Part shown: piece after piece, positions 36,001 through 48,687 of the stretch | How positions within the stretch are numbered: position 1 is the first letter of the stretch | Layout: each line of letters begins with the position of its first letter | Source: Neelides folsomi | Lineage: Eukaryota; Arthropoda; Collembola; Neelipleona; Neelidae | Assembly (NCBI GenBank): GCA_034687125.1 | Contig: JAQGBZ010000010.1 | Location: forward strand, 515,375-579,374 | DNA: 64,000 nt | Direction: 5' to 3' | The notes under the pieces: model-generated | What the model was told of the DNA's origin: nothing | The model's input: the letters and a program-made list of their open reading frames with translations, nothing else | Database searches by the model: none | Program-made: the position numbers and the translations under genes

Positions 36001-36659
36001 TAAAATTGTTAAAATTGTATATATTCTTTATAACTATTACATTCTCTATATCATTACATTTTTCCTAATTGTAGACTACAATTTGTAGTGTAGTAGTTTA
36101 TTATATAATATAAAAATAAGTACATAGTACCTCTTATATGAAAACACAGTAATAATTTAAATAATCTTAACACGCCTATTACACTTAACAATTTGATAGC
36201 ATTTACACAATACATTGTTTTTCATCTCTTTGAATAAAACATTTTCATATAATAATTTATTATTAAAGAAAAAATCCGTGATTATTTATTAAATAACCTT
36301 TCGTGATTTTGCACAAACCCTATTCTGAACATTAATTATCCATGTTGGGGATAATTACCTTTATGTAAACAAAAGCAATATCTTTTAATTATATAGGAAT
36401 ATTGATATAGGATATAGGAACTTGTCGTCAATTAATGTGAGTAAAAACTGAGAAACATCTGGAAACTGCTTTCCTCATCAAATAAAGCAGATAAAAGGAG
36501 TCATTCGCGATCAATTCGAGTTGATGGTGTAGTATTGATTTCCATCGATGGATGAGAGGATTCAATGATTTTTAGATCAAGGAGTTGAGACGAATATTAA
36601 TCATACACAGGTGGATGATAAACTTGAATAGATTTCTTCCTCGAACTCATAATTGAGAC
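33079..36659. other. Gene-poor AT-rich stretch, first part
   Basis: No ORF, RNA gene or repeat that I can support, apart from the phosphatase 3' flank at the start. A copy of the core aaagtaaacgagct, found at the end of the element at 37041-37155, occurs alone near 34943. Confidence 0.5.
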
Positions 36660-39600
36660 TTGCTCTTTCCCACAGACCATTTACTTATGGGGAATTCAAG
36701 TTTAAGATTGTACATGCAACGAAGTTCTGCTCACTATGTAATTAACTTCAATCCAGATGATTCCTCTTTGGACACCTGTGTCCCTCTCAAATTCTCAAAT
36801 CATATAATCACTCTTCGGCTTATCTCTCATTATTTCTTATTAACTTTTATTTTCAAATATCTTTCCTCTTCAAGTTATAACATGTTACATAATAAATATC
36901 CAAACATTCGTCTAAATTCAAAATTAGCGTACTTGATTAACTATAAAAAGTTTTTATTTATAATCGTTTATAAGAATTTTAGAATTAACTGGTTAATGGT
37001 AATTATTAGATAATTTACATAGTTCTTCGTTTATTGTATGTACAGCCCGTTTACTTTGTAGTGTTATTTTTTAAATTCCTAATACTACTACTACAATACA
37101 ACTTCCTTAGTTATTAGGAATTTAAAAAAGAGCACTACAAAGTAAACGAGCTGTAGTGTTACTCGTTTGTTAAGGGTAGTACAAAAGTAGCCAGCAGGAT
37201 GATCATATTATGTTACGAATACGCTATTAAGTACTTTAGCCATTGCGTATGAATTACACTCACTCATGGTCAGTGGATTTAAATCATGAGTACCTACTTG
37301 TACATTGCTACTTAAGCTCCAGAAGAAGTACGAGTACGTTCTCGTCTTATAACTGTTTTAATCCGGTTCTGACTGATAAATTTTGGATATCGTTCAATTA
37401 AGTCAAGATTCATTCATTAATTCTCATCACATATCATTTATATTGAAAAGTGTAATCTGCTCGGAATATGACATTTAAATTGTAATAATAACGTACTACT
37501 ATTATATTATCCACAGTGGTCAAATATCATTGAACTTACAATTAATATGAACTTATGTGAACTACGAGTTTAATCTATCAGTAAATGATATACCAATAGA
37601 CCAAAGCATTATGCATAGTCATATAGGGGTGTATCTGTAATTGCAGTTGTATGAATGACATGCATGCAAGTCTCTGAGCAAGATATTCAGGTGAAACCAG
37701 CTAAGGGTAGATCAGTTCCGTGGATGCGAACACAGAAACCACAATTAAAATGAGATATAAAGAAGAGTTCTGAATGTGAAGAATAATGCATGATTCTAAT
37801 TAGCTAATTGCATTTGATCTCAACTCCGACCGTTGAATGGGAATATGGGAGAACTCATCTGCATCATTATGCATCATCCCCTTACATTTGAAAGCATGAT
37901 TTTTTTTCTCTCTCACCTTTCCCTCTGCTTCAGGTACATGGTAAGCTTCTTTGTGAGTTGATGATCAGAACGTTCTGAGGATCGAACAGGTGTGCCGTGG
38001 AGTGGAGTGTGAATAAGGGTCTCTCAATACCATGAAATTAGGAATGCATGGAGGGATCCTCACGTGGTCCGACCGACCAAATCAGAGACCTTCTGATTTG
38101 TGAAATTTGGTGGCGTGATGCCGGCCGGAGTTCAGAACTTCTACCCAGCACATGTTCTTCTTGGGTTCTCAAACTTTGGTTTTAGATGTTTTTGCCGGCT
38201 TGTTGCATTGATGCTTCATTCCCTGCATATGTAGACAAAATGAGTGAACAGGATTTTCTCCATTCATATTTATATAGAGATGGCAAAGCATGTAATTGTA
38301 AATGCTCGTAAATGTACATGAGTTGTAATAAATATCATCATTGTTCCCTCTTCCAGATCTCCGAAGCCGAAAAGAAGGAAAGAATCACAATCTTCTATCT
38401 GAACTTTTACTCTTCCTTTTTGTTGAAAGGGGCCGAGGAAGAAGGTGTGATGAAAAGGCATTTTCACAACTTTGCCTATTTATTATTATTTATACGTTAC
38501 ATCATTTATTTACGCATATCACTTTGTTGTTTTTATAATATAAATTTATAATATCACGTATTATTTATAAGTATTAAATTACCCATCGAACGATTATCCC
38601 ACGGGATATGAAAATTCTTACATTTAGAGTAAGAGGTGAAAAAGATTGTTTTTACATTATAACGTTGTTTAATTAACTTTATATTGTTCTTGTTTCGAAT
38701 TATTAAAAGGACAATTAATTTTAAGTGAGTGTGTTTAAGAAATTGGCACAACATGAAGGGAAATCTTCTTTTGCATTTTTAACTCATAAGGTATAAATGA
38801 AGAGAGTTCATGAAACTCTGGCTAATATGAATCATTTGTAACTTTAGACCATCTTATGCTATATACCTAGATTTTGGCATAAAGGCTCAGGTTAGATCTG
38901 TTTGAATGGAAGAGCTTGTTCTTTCCTACATAAATATTTCTATTTTTACTGTGAGCTTTTGACAAGCAGGTAAAATGGTGATTTTTGTGCCATGTGAAAA
39001 GGGAAAGAAAGAATAACTTACTTTAGGTAAACCAATATCTGTAGATGAGCTTTTCTCAGGAGATTCAAAATACTTGAAAGTAAAATAATATGTAAACGAG
39101 CTGCTGGCGATTTAATCGCATTTTAGTATTTAACTAAGGTTGTAATACTAGCTAGATAGTTTAAATGAGTAAATAGTTTTAAAATATTTAAGAAATTCAA
39201 AGAAATCTTATTCGAATCTTAGTTGTGCCGATTTATGCAGTAAGCAGAATTGAGTTGTAATTTGAGTTCATATAGATGTCAAGATAAGTGTAAATTCTTC
39301 TCGGCGTCCCATAGATGTTGTGTTATAATTTTCATAAACTCTATTTTGAGATTGGAAATTCTGTAGAATCAGATCAAGATGCGATTATTGTCGAAATTCC
39401 GTGTCCTTATGCTCTGCTTATTACAACCATCTTCACATTTCCTGATCTCCTCTCATCTTCACCTCGATCAAATTCAGAGACGGGAGAATATCAATAAAGT
39501 ACCTTATTTATGAATAAAGATGATTTAACATGTACTCTGAACATTTTATACCATTACCATTAATACCATTATATTGCGTGACATTGAAAAGAAAACGTTT

Positions 39601-41502
39601 AGATGATTAAGTTGGATGATTCATATTTAAATTAATAGATTAAAATTAATTTAATCATGTTCTGGATGTGTTAATTGGTTCTTTATCAAAATCACAGTAC
39701 ATTTCGTTGACGTCTCTGAAATGTTAAAGGAAATCACGAAAGACGTTGTCTTGTGCGTCATTCGTTGGTAGAGGACCAGCTTTGAGCAGGTGGAGGTTGA
39801 GATAAAAAGTATCTCAAATCTAAACACATGTATCATAGAACGTTCTGGTTCGTCCATCCCTTCACACTGCTTAAATCATTTTGATATTCTTGGAAAAATC
39901 ATGTTATGTAATGTCATTAGGTAGGTGTTTAAAATTTTGCTGTCGCTTTGTTATATCTAAAGTCCAAATGTCGTGTTCGAGCACTATGCATAAACTTTCC
40001 TTAACTTAAGGTTATATCTAAATGCGTATCAATACTACTGTATCAGTATCAGTATTTGATATAAAGTAATTATTATATTGAATTTACATGTATTCATATT
40101 AAATACTAAATGCGTAAATGTGATAAAACTACTTTATATAGAATATAACAAGGCGAAAAGCACAACTTTCATCTTTGTTTAGGCATTCCGTTTACATTTT
40201 GTATCTAGTAAATGTGTTTAAGTAGAAGTTCGTTAATGCGAACAAACCTCTAATATTAAGATAAGAAAGTCATGTGAGTTTTGGAAAATGAATGGAATAA
40301 ATCTTTGTTTGTGTTTCTCAATGATTTTATTTGCTTTACAAGTTTGAGGAAAGTCGTGGTTAAAGTTCCATCATTAACTCATGTAGTGGATAACAAAGAA
40401 AGATGATCATGAACGTGTATGCTTTGTGTCACTTTTATCTCAACTATACTTTTGTTGTATGAAGAATCTCTAATATTTGTCATTTGGGTTCTCGTGATAA
40501 TAGATTGGGTTCATCAAGCTAATGTTCATTTATATGAGATTAGATCGGGATAGACAATGTTAGTGAGTAATTTAATGATACAATTTAAGATATAAGTAAT
40601 ATGCATTCAAACGGCATACGGGTGTCGGGTGTATTATGTATAAGTATTGAGTTTGTGCTATTGTGCTACGTGCTTTATGAAGTAAGTATTCATGCTGTAA
40701 AATAGCACGACTCTCAGAAGGGCATGAATTTTCCAAATCGTACATTCTTCGATATCGAATGGAAATATTTTAGATAAATGATAAGAATTGGGAAGCACAT
40801 GGTCGAAAGAAAGTGTCATTGAATCAAATGCGTAAGCAAACAAATGGGACAATTCAACACTGGAGATTTTCCCTCTTCAATTTCCTAAACAATTAAAGAA
40901 TAAAGAGCCCATTGATAACCTCAACAGTTTAAAGTCACACAAATTCCATTCATTGTCAATTATGAGGACATGAATGCTGTAAATGGCGGTGGGTCTTGAT
41001 GTTTCGTTCACCAACCAACTTCCCCCCGTGATCCGGATGATATGATTGTGAAATATGTAGTTTAGGATAAGAAACCAGATCGACCCATCCCCTTTCATCT
41101 TCGAATGAGAAGAGAGCAAATATAAGGGTATTGAACATCCTTATCTCAAAAATTCCTAAATATTAAGCAGAAGCATAAAATATGTAGTGCCCATATTGAC
41201 GTCTATCAAAGTATAATCAATGAACTTTCCCCTCTTTACTGCCACCCACGAATGAATAGAAATTGGTAAAAGAAGAGATTCAATAATTTATGACACTAAA
41301 CAAGAAATAAATCAACTAGAACTCATTAGTTTTAATGTTAATATAAAAATTACAATTCACAAAATATCCTACTCAATACTGTGAGGATGCGCAGTTCTCA
41401 CAGGACTGTGGGTCCATTTCTCAGCGTCCTGCATAATTAGAGCCTGCATTTCTAATTAGCTGCATCATATCCCTGATCAAAGAGGAATGTGATATTAATG
41501 TT
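36660..41502. other. Gene-poor stretch, second part
   Basis: Scattered open frames here (for example 36660-37013 and 38312-38551) lack splice partners, domains or composition shifts, and I do not call them. Less AT-rich blocks at 36470-36780 and 37640-38240 may be enhancers; the second has several homeodomain-type ctaattag sites near 37795. The inverted-repeat element at 37041-37155 is listed separately. Confidence 0.45.
37041..37155. mobile_element. MITE-like element, 43-base terminal inverted repeats, Tc1/mariner-like
   Basis: The ends read tacagcccgtttactttgta and the reverse complement of a near-identical sequence (tacagctcgtttactttgta). Arms 37041-37083 and 37113-37155 match with about four differences, around a 29-base centre with act repeats. 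TA at both ends fits the Tc1/mariner target. It has no coding capacity. Confidence 0.85.
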
Positions 41503-41576
41503 GGGTCGGTTGTCTAATAGGGAATTAGGCTGCATCCTGGAAAGATGTGGCTCCTGGTTCGAGCCGGCGCCCTCAC
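41503..41576 (+). other. tRNA-like sequence (possible tRNA relic or SINE head)
   Basis: A B-box match ggttcgagcc (41556-41565) lies at about tRNA distance from an A-box-like ttgtctaatag (41510-41520). Between them a five-pair stem (gcatc/gatgt, with one G-T pair) closes the seven-base loop ctggaaa, which has T33 and a purine at 37. The T stem and acceptor stem do not pair well, so it is not a working tRNA. A decayed tRNA or the tRNA-derived head of a SINE are both possible. Confidence 0.35.
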
Positions 41577-43329
41577 TCTGCGTGAGGAATCCATCATAAT
41601 GTAATAATACCTATTAAAATGTTATTTTATCTCAATCCTAAATGGCATTTATAAAAATACAAAAATATACGCAGTTGTAAAGAGTGATTCTTTAAGTAAT
41701 ACATTAACCACATTAGTACTACTCTACTTTATCCAAATATCATTATTAATAAATTAATAAAGCATTTTGTAAGTTTTATTTTATTAATAAATAACTATTA
41801 TACAATGTACAATATATGCAGGGTGGGCCATAAGTTGATTTCTTTTTTATACGATTGTTTATTTAAAAAAGAAATCAAGTTATGGCCCACCCTCACCTTG
41901 TACAATGTAAAATATAGTTCAAGTATTGTCACATGACTTGTGTAATAGTAATGACAATGACTGAATCCAGCACATTTTAGTCAATATAATATAATATTGC
42001 AATACAATTGAATAGAGAGAAATGTGATCATCAATATGTTGGTAAAATGAATGTTAAAGATTATCTACTCATATTGACGTTTAAAAGCTCATATTAAAAG
42101 AAAAGTATTTATGCCAATATTTGAATACGTATACCCATACATTATATAGGTTCAATTTCTGATACAACACACTTAAAGGTTAAGAAGTCAATAGCTTTTC
42201 AACTCATCACATCATCTTTTATCTTTTTCAATTTTACAGTTTAAAATACAAAGAAAATTCACGTTGCATTATGAATTATTTATTTCCTATATTTTTCAAA
42301 GAGAATCCGAAATACAACACCAATTGAATCGAAAATTTCCAAATTGAACGACAAAATATTTGTTAAAATCACAATTTGAGTTAACATCTCAAGGTAAGTA
42401 AGAATTGTTGAATGGAGAATCGTATGTACAAGGTACTCACAATACATGGCTCATATGAGTGTCATTAACCATCACGGCCAACAGTATTATGTCTATCCAA
42501 GTTCGTTTAAATTATACAGAAGATTCTGAGAAAAGTGTGACTATTTTGAAAGGAATTTACCCAATTGCATCATTCTTTCATTCATCAAGATATTTTTTAT
42601 GAAAGAAACCATTTTCACGAATATATTTTATACTTATCGTTAGCTAATTGGTATGCATACTTACTCATATACTGATTGTGAGCTATAAGTACATCTTATT
42701 TTTATTTACAAGTCGCAGTAAAAATTACGATCAATAGAAGATTAAAAGTTTGTACTTTTTTTTTTTTACTGAATACCATATTTGTCCCAAGATTGGGAGT
42801 CAAAGTATAAATACTTGAAGAATCCTAAATGTTTGGTTAGTCATTCTTAAAATATTTTAACCAGAGGAAGTCGGTTAGAAGTGAAGGATCGTTTTCGGAC
42901 TAAGTATTTTCTCGGGCACATCTCTTTCTTAGAGTTACATCATCAAAAGAAAGGGTCTTAAAGGAGCAAACTAGCGCCAACACGTCTGGGAACTCTTAAT
43001 AGAAATCCCTCTTACCCTACCCTAACGCTCTCATTCATCTTTTGACCGTGTTACGTGTCGGAGGCTCTCAACATACGCTCCAATCAAACCGCTCGTATTG
43101 CCCCACCTCTCTTCATCATCCCCACTACCTGAATCATTCAAGGAATTTTGATCAAGTTTACGATAAATTTTTTCTCCATTTTATCGGGTCAACCCCCTGA
43201 AAAGATTAGAATATAAAATTAATATTGCAAGAAGAATAAAGTCAAAAACTGCAGCTGCATCAATTTCTTGACTAAACAACGAAAATATATCAAATATACT
43301 GAAACTCTTTAAAGGAGAACAGAAACAAA
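41577..43329. other. Gene-poor stretch, third part, and upstream flank of the secreted-protein gene
   Basis: Contains the MITE at 41820-41893. The block 42850-43190 is less AT-rich and ends with a tataaaatt near 43213, about 115 bases before the ATG at 43330, so it is the likely promoter of the next gene. No coding sequence seen. Confidence 0.45.
41820..41893. mobile_element. MITE-like element, 74 bp, near-perfect 30-base inverted repeats
   Basis: Arms 41820-41849 and 41864-41893 are reverse complements with one mismatch; the ends read agggtgggccataagt. The core ggccataagt is shared with the element at 18851-18924. The agggtgg... ends and tiny size fit a mariner-type MITE. Confidence 0.85.
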
Positions 43330-46300
43330 ATGAAGGCTGCAATTTTCCTTTTTTTCGTCTTCACTTCCCTTTCAACTCAAGTTCAGTCGGCTGCTCTTAT
43401 TCAAAAGGTAATTTTACCTTTAATAAACAAACAACAATGTGTTGTATAATATGATTAATAAACATTAGCTTGAATATCATTAAGTTTGGTTAAATCCTAT
43501 ATGAATAATAATAATAATACACTTGTGGTCAATCCATTAAGCATGAGTTATAAAAATGTTTATTTACATTTCTGGTCATTGCATTAATTTAAGGATAGCA
43601 AAAGGCAATGTAAATCATTTAAATTCACTCGTTTTCAATGAATTATTAAGAAAATTGCGGCGTAAATTGATGTAGAAATACATTAAGCATATATGCAACT
43701 TGATTTTTTTAGTGTTAATTAGTATTCCGAATCATATGTTAATCGTGTAATCATTTGAACAAAAAAGTAAATATTTAGTAATCACATGGATCATATGATT
43801 TCGTCTTCTGAGCTTCCTATTTATAAGAGTGGTAATGTATCAGTATACCGTTGTACAAATTCATATAACTAACGCACATCTTATCATTGGAGCTCCATGC
43901 TTTTCTTGATTTGGAGGGAGTTGAGCCTCGTTGATCGTAGGTAAGTTTCATTCATTCCAAATTCCGACCTCTTTTCCATCTCACTCATTATTTTAACTAA
44001 CGTAAGCTAATATTAGAAGCATAAGGGGGAAATGTGTAAAGATGATGCAACTTTGAGGAAACGAAAGATCATCTTATTGAACTCATCCCCATGTTCCTTT
44101 AATCCCCATGAGTTATATTTGAAATTCGAACACGCATTTTGTTCACGTTGGTAATAAAAAATTATTCAATTAATCCTAAGATGATCCTCATTTGTAGATA
44201 ATTAAACAAAATAGGATATACAGGAGAAGTGTAGAGAATCATTTGATATTACATTCTTACTAATACTTACATTAATTTACAACTTACAAGCTTTTACAAA
44301 TTCTACTACACATGTCTCATTAAAAGGCAATTACAGACTCATAGTTTTCACATAGGTTCACTAGGGATCGGAATAGAGTAGTATTCAAGAATGGCATTCA
44401 ACCCAGTTAGCTCCGATTGTCATATAAATTATCTGGTTTAGTAAAATAGAACGACCGTCTATGCAATATAGCATTTACTTACATATCTTATAGTGCGATA
44501 TTTAATGTCGAATGTATGGTATATATTTAGAAGGACGTCTTCCTTTGCATCTTAAAGCTAGACAATGTTTAACTTTAAATCCCTCCACGTCGTTCACGTT
44601 CAATGCCAATTTGAAACGCGTAAAAGGCTTCTGATCCAATTTAACTTTTTACGCATTTACCTTCATTCAGATTTTAAGCCAGTATATCTTACCTAAATGT
44701 AAGTCGCATGTGTGCTCTATAGTCGAGTGTGTGACCGTGCATGATGTTGAGTACATCAATGTGCGTTGCTTTTGAAATCTCTGGAAAACTACCGGAGTGG
44801 CGAAGTGAAGAGTAAATAAATATTTTGTCAATTGAAACCGATGGCCTTTACCAAAAATGAAGAGTGGAAAATCTCATTATGAATTGTTGATAAATGGAAG
44901 GTTCATTTTCATTTCGGTAGCCATCATGTAACGTTTACCATGAATTTGTATAGAGCTACAGATCTTAATTCATTTAAAAAAAATGAATTAACCAAAGAGT
45001 TCAATATATCTTTACTATGCATGCAAGTTTGTGAATGAATGATTTATAAGTATGTTGATAATCACAATGACATATTGTACGTATAAGAAAATATGAATTA
45101 TTAGGAATGCTTTTTATATAGTGAAATGTATTCAGTTGAAGATTGAACGGTTTCATATGGATGTATCTGTACCCTACATACTCCGGAGTATATTAGATGT
45201 GAGGGTTAAAAGATTTATGGTGTTAGTATGAATTGATTTATTATTATTTTTTAATGAGCGTCATTATAAAGTTTTAAGATGAGATTAGAGATCGGGAGAA
45301 TGTTGAGGACTTTAAGTTACGATTATTTTGATGCGTAGCGAAGGTAGGTTAATTTTAGAATGCGTACGGAAAAAGAGCAATTATAATTAGTGAACATTTT
45401 TGACAGATTCATGAGATTTTTAAGCCAATTTTTTACATTTTGAATTTATGATTCTTTTATCTTAATATCTTGAATTCATATGAACCAAAAGTTAAAGGTA
45501 TTAGCTTTCTCTTCCATATTTCATATGGCATAATTTGTTCGTAATCAGGAACATTTGGTATTAAAATTTATAGCAATATTATGTATTAACGCTATTGTCA
45601 CAAATCAGGAAGTTGTGGCGAGGCGAGGTTTAATTAGAATTTATTACAACATAATATAATGAACAATGGAGTGTTAAAATGAATACAATCAGCTAAAAAT
45701 TACATTTATATTCTATATTGTAAATTCTCCAATAGGAGAAGGCCAATGATCTTCTCAAAGTCGCACTTGTTCAACTTTCAATACTATTTCAATTATCAGC
45801 ACATATATTTTTACTCGTACAAACAGGATATCAAGTTTCTCAAGTAAGGAAAGAATCAAAAGCCACCTAAACATAAAATTTCACTACGGTTTTTAACAAC
45901 TGATTTTCCATGCAGAGTTTGTAAAATGTTATCTTTATAACTTTTATAATTATTATAAATTATGCCACAAAATGTTTTCGTTTGCATTTTGCTTTGATCT
46001 TTAAAATGATGGTAGGAGATTGGAATTAATTTTAATTATTAGATAACAACAATTTACTACGTATTCGACTGATAAATAAATACACAATAATAATACTATT
46101 TGCATGTGAAAGATTGAAATGATATTTACTTACAACTCTCTGTAGCATGGTTTTTTTAATAAAATGATTTATTAATGACATTTTATTAATGGTGTTTTCT
46201 GAGTTAGCTTTATTTTAGGTATGATTCGAGTTTCAAGCTTTTATTTAAGGCACACTAGAAGACCCAGAGATAAATAACTGCGCAATTAACTTCAGTTATC

Positions 46301-47168
46301 AGGGAACATTTTGAGACTTAAAGATTAGGATTAATTAATGAGTTGTAAGAAGAGTATTAAGGAGTGGTGCTTTTCGTGTATTGAAAAGAAATTTCACAGT
46401 GAACGAACCAACAAAGATATCTTTGTTGAAATGTTGAAGCATAGCCCCCATAATTTGAGTTTATCAAAGATGAAATAAAAATAGTTTGTGAGACCGAGAA
46501 CTTTCATTTCAAAGATTTAAGTTAAAGCGTAATAAATATTTACATTGATAAACACATATAAATAGACACATATCATACCACATCATTTATTAAATATCAT
46601 ACAAAATTATAATTATTTAGTATTTAATATACAGAATTTCTTTCCCTGCGAATATTGTTAATTAATTGAATTTTAATTTAATAAAATGCTAATCAGATTT
46701 GTGACCCATTAATTATGAACCTATAAAGTATAAACAATCAATGAAATTAAATTGAATAAATAACTTTAACTAAGCATAAATAATTATTTCACTACTTTTT
46801 AGCGTTCGGTGTCCAGGCGTGGAGAGAGCCAAAATGATATCAACTTTTGTAGGAGTGGTTCAGTATGTGGATGGGAAGTATACGAACCCTACACAAGAAG
46901 TTTAGAATATTATATGGCAAGCTCGTAAGAACCCACGCAAGTCTTTAATTATCATTATTTATTACAATGAATTTATAAATATTAAAATACTTTGTTGTGT
47001 ATCAACAGGTGCAAATGTGCACAGGGAGAATTCTGCATTAGACAAGATGATGATATTTCAATATCTGCTTATGTCTATCGGTGCCGGAATGACGATCGTG
47101 CTCGAAGGAAGAACAAGAACAGGACAACTCGGCGACCGAGCACGAGCCCAAACACGACCATACAATAA
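43330..47168 (+). CDS. Small secreted six-cysteine protein, unrecognised family
   Basis: Exons 43330-43407, 46803-46924 and 47009-47168 join in phase to 119 residues. Exon 1 is a classic signal peptide (MKAAIFLFFVFTSLSTQVQS). Exon 2 opens with a basic stretch (RSVSRR) that could be a proprotein-convertase site. The core has six cysteines spaced C-x5-C-x19-C-x-C-x5-C-x15-C, enough for three disulphides, with the conserved-looking patches CGWEVYEPY and SAYVYRC. The tail is basic and Thr/Ser-rich (RARRKNKNRTTRR). It could be a signalling, antimicrobial or other extracellular peptide; many arthropod cystine-rich secreted families look like this and I cannot name one. The first intron is 3.4 kb, far longer than the others nearby. 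Confidence 0.75.
43408..46802. other. 3.4-kb intron of the secreted-protein gene
   Basis: No supportable exon or RNA gene inside. Short less AT-rich patches occur around 43880-43980 and 44580-44820. A ggagctcc palindrome near 43890 is too short to call. Confidence 0.45.
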
Positions 47169-48687
47169 CATTTAATGTTTAATTAATTAGACCTTATTAT
47201 AAATATAATATACTTAATACCTTTTAAACCCTCACCTATTAGTATTCACTTCCTTGAATTGATGTTGGCAATGAATTTAAACCGGTTGTTTCTTCACTGG
47301 TGACAGATTTTTGGAAGTGACTTGTCGTAGTATTGAGTCCTTATTTATTTGTATCATGTGCAAATATTATTTTTTGACGACTTTCGTCGAAAGCAGGTTT
47401 ACTCAACCAGTATTTGTATATCAATAATTAAATAGTTTATAGCCGCTCTCTTGTTACACAATCTCGAATACAAAACTTTTATACATCATCATTTTTAAAT
47501 AAAACACTTTCTTAATATTACTTAGAGTCTAAAATGAGTCAATATTTAATATTAATAATAGCCAGGAATGTAATCGCATTCCATTTTTATCAATGATATG
47601 ATTTAGAGTTACATATTCGATTTTGTTTTTAAAGATTATAATATTTTATTTGTACGTAAAACATTTAAGATAATATGTAATACGCTTATTAGTGTACTAA
47701 AAATTTAATTGGGTTTCTTGTAGTATAACTAAAAAACAGATTAAAAGGATAATTAGGTTCATATCTAAAAAAATATTAAATTTCAACTAATTACTGACAA
47801 TCTTAAATCATTAATACTAACCAATTTTATAAAAATACTTTTATTTTATTGAAAATGTATTATATTTTATAACATTCAGTAAAAGCCGAAAGAGGAATTA
47901 AAGTTAATCTTTTTGTTATTTATGTATAACACATGTATTTTCAAGCATTTAAATGAGTTCTACTCACTTATTACATTTTACAGTACTATATAAAATAGAT
48001 TAATTATTTGTAGCTACGTACTTATGATTAGAATTAAACTTTAATAATACATTAAATAGGCATTGTTAATTGCAGTTTAATCGAAAGATTTAGTACTACC
48101 TAACATATCTATTTCTTTTTAATCAAAACTGAACACTAACATACCACGAGACTCGTTTCATTTAAACATTACACTCATTTAAAAGCATAACAAAATAAGC
48201 CTGTTAATTTGCAATATAACATAACATTCATATTAAAGTCTTTTAATTTTCACACCTTTCATTTAGCAAAATGTCTTACAAAATATAATATTATTATGTA
48301 TGTAGAAGATCTGACTTGTTTCATCTTCATTACAATCTTGATTATTTGTTTGTATAATATGTAATATGAATATGTATATGTAAGCTAGATCCTATTTGTA
48401 ATAAACGTTAATTACAATACATGTATTTATTTATATTAATTTATTTCAATTACTGGACGAGTTGAAATAAAACCCAACAATATTTTTTGTCTAAATTACT
48501 TTTATGTAGTTTTTATTTATTTGCATTTGGCTTATAAAAGAATTTTATTTTTACTATGAAAAACTTTTCATCCATATTAAGTTCCATCTTCCATACATTT
48601 ATCATAGTTTTTATAATCGATCAAATTACCAATATTGAATTTCAATTTTCATTTAAATATTATTCATTCATATTTTGAAACCATTTT
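47169..48687. other. Convergent spacer between the secreted-protein gene and carboxypeptidase Q
   Basis: Very AT-rich 3' flanks of two convergent genes. No supportable feature; several AATAAA/TTTATT strings occur in both directions, none clearly preferred. Confidence 0.4.

Noticed and set aside
36660-37013. 117-codon open frame in the gene desert
   Set aside because: Low-complexity Phe/Ile/Leu/Lys content typical of random AT-rich translation, and close to the MITE; no homology recognised.
38270-38551. Overlapping open frames on both strands
   Set aside because: Three frames overlap in a polypyrimidine-rich stretch; none shows a motif or splice structure.
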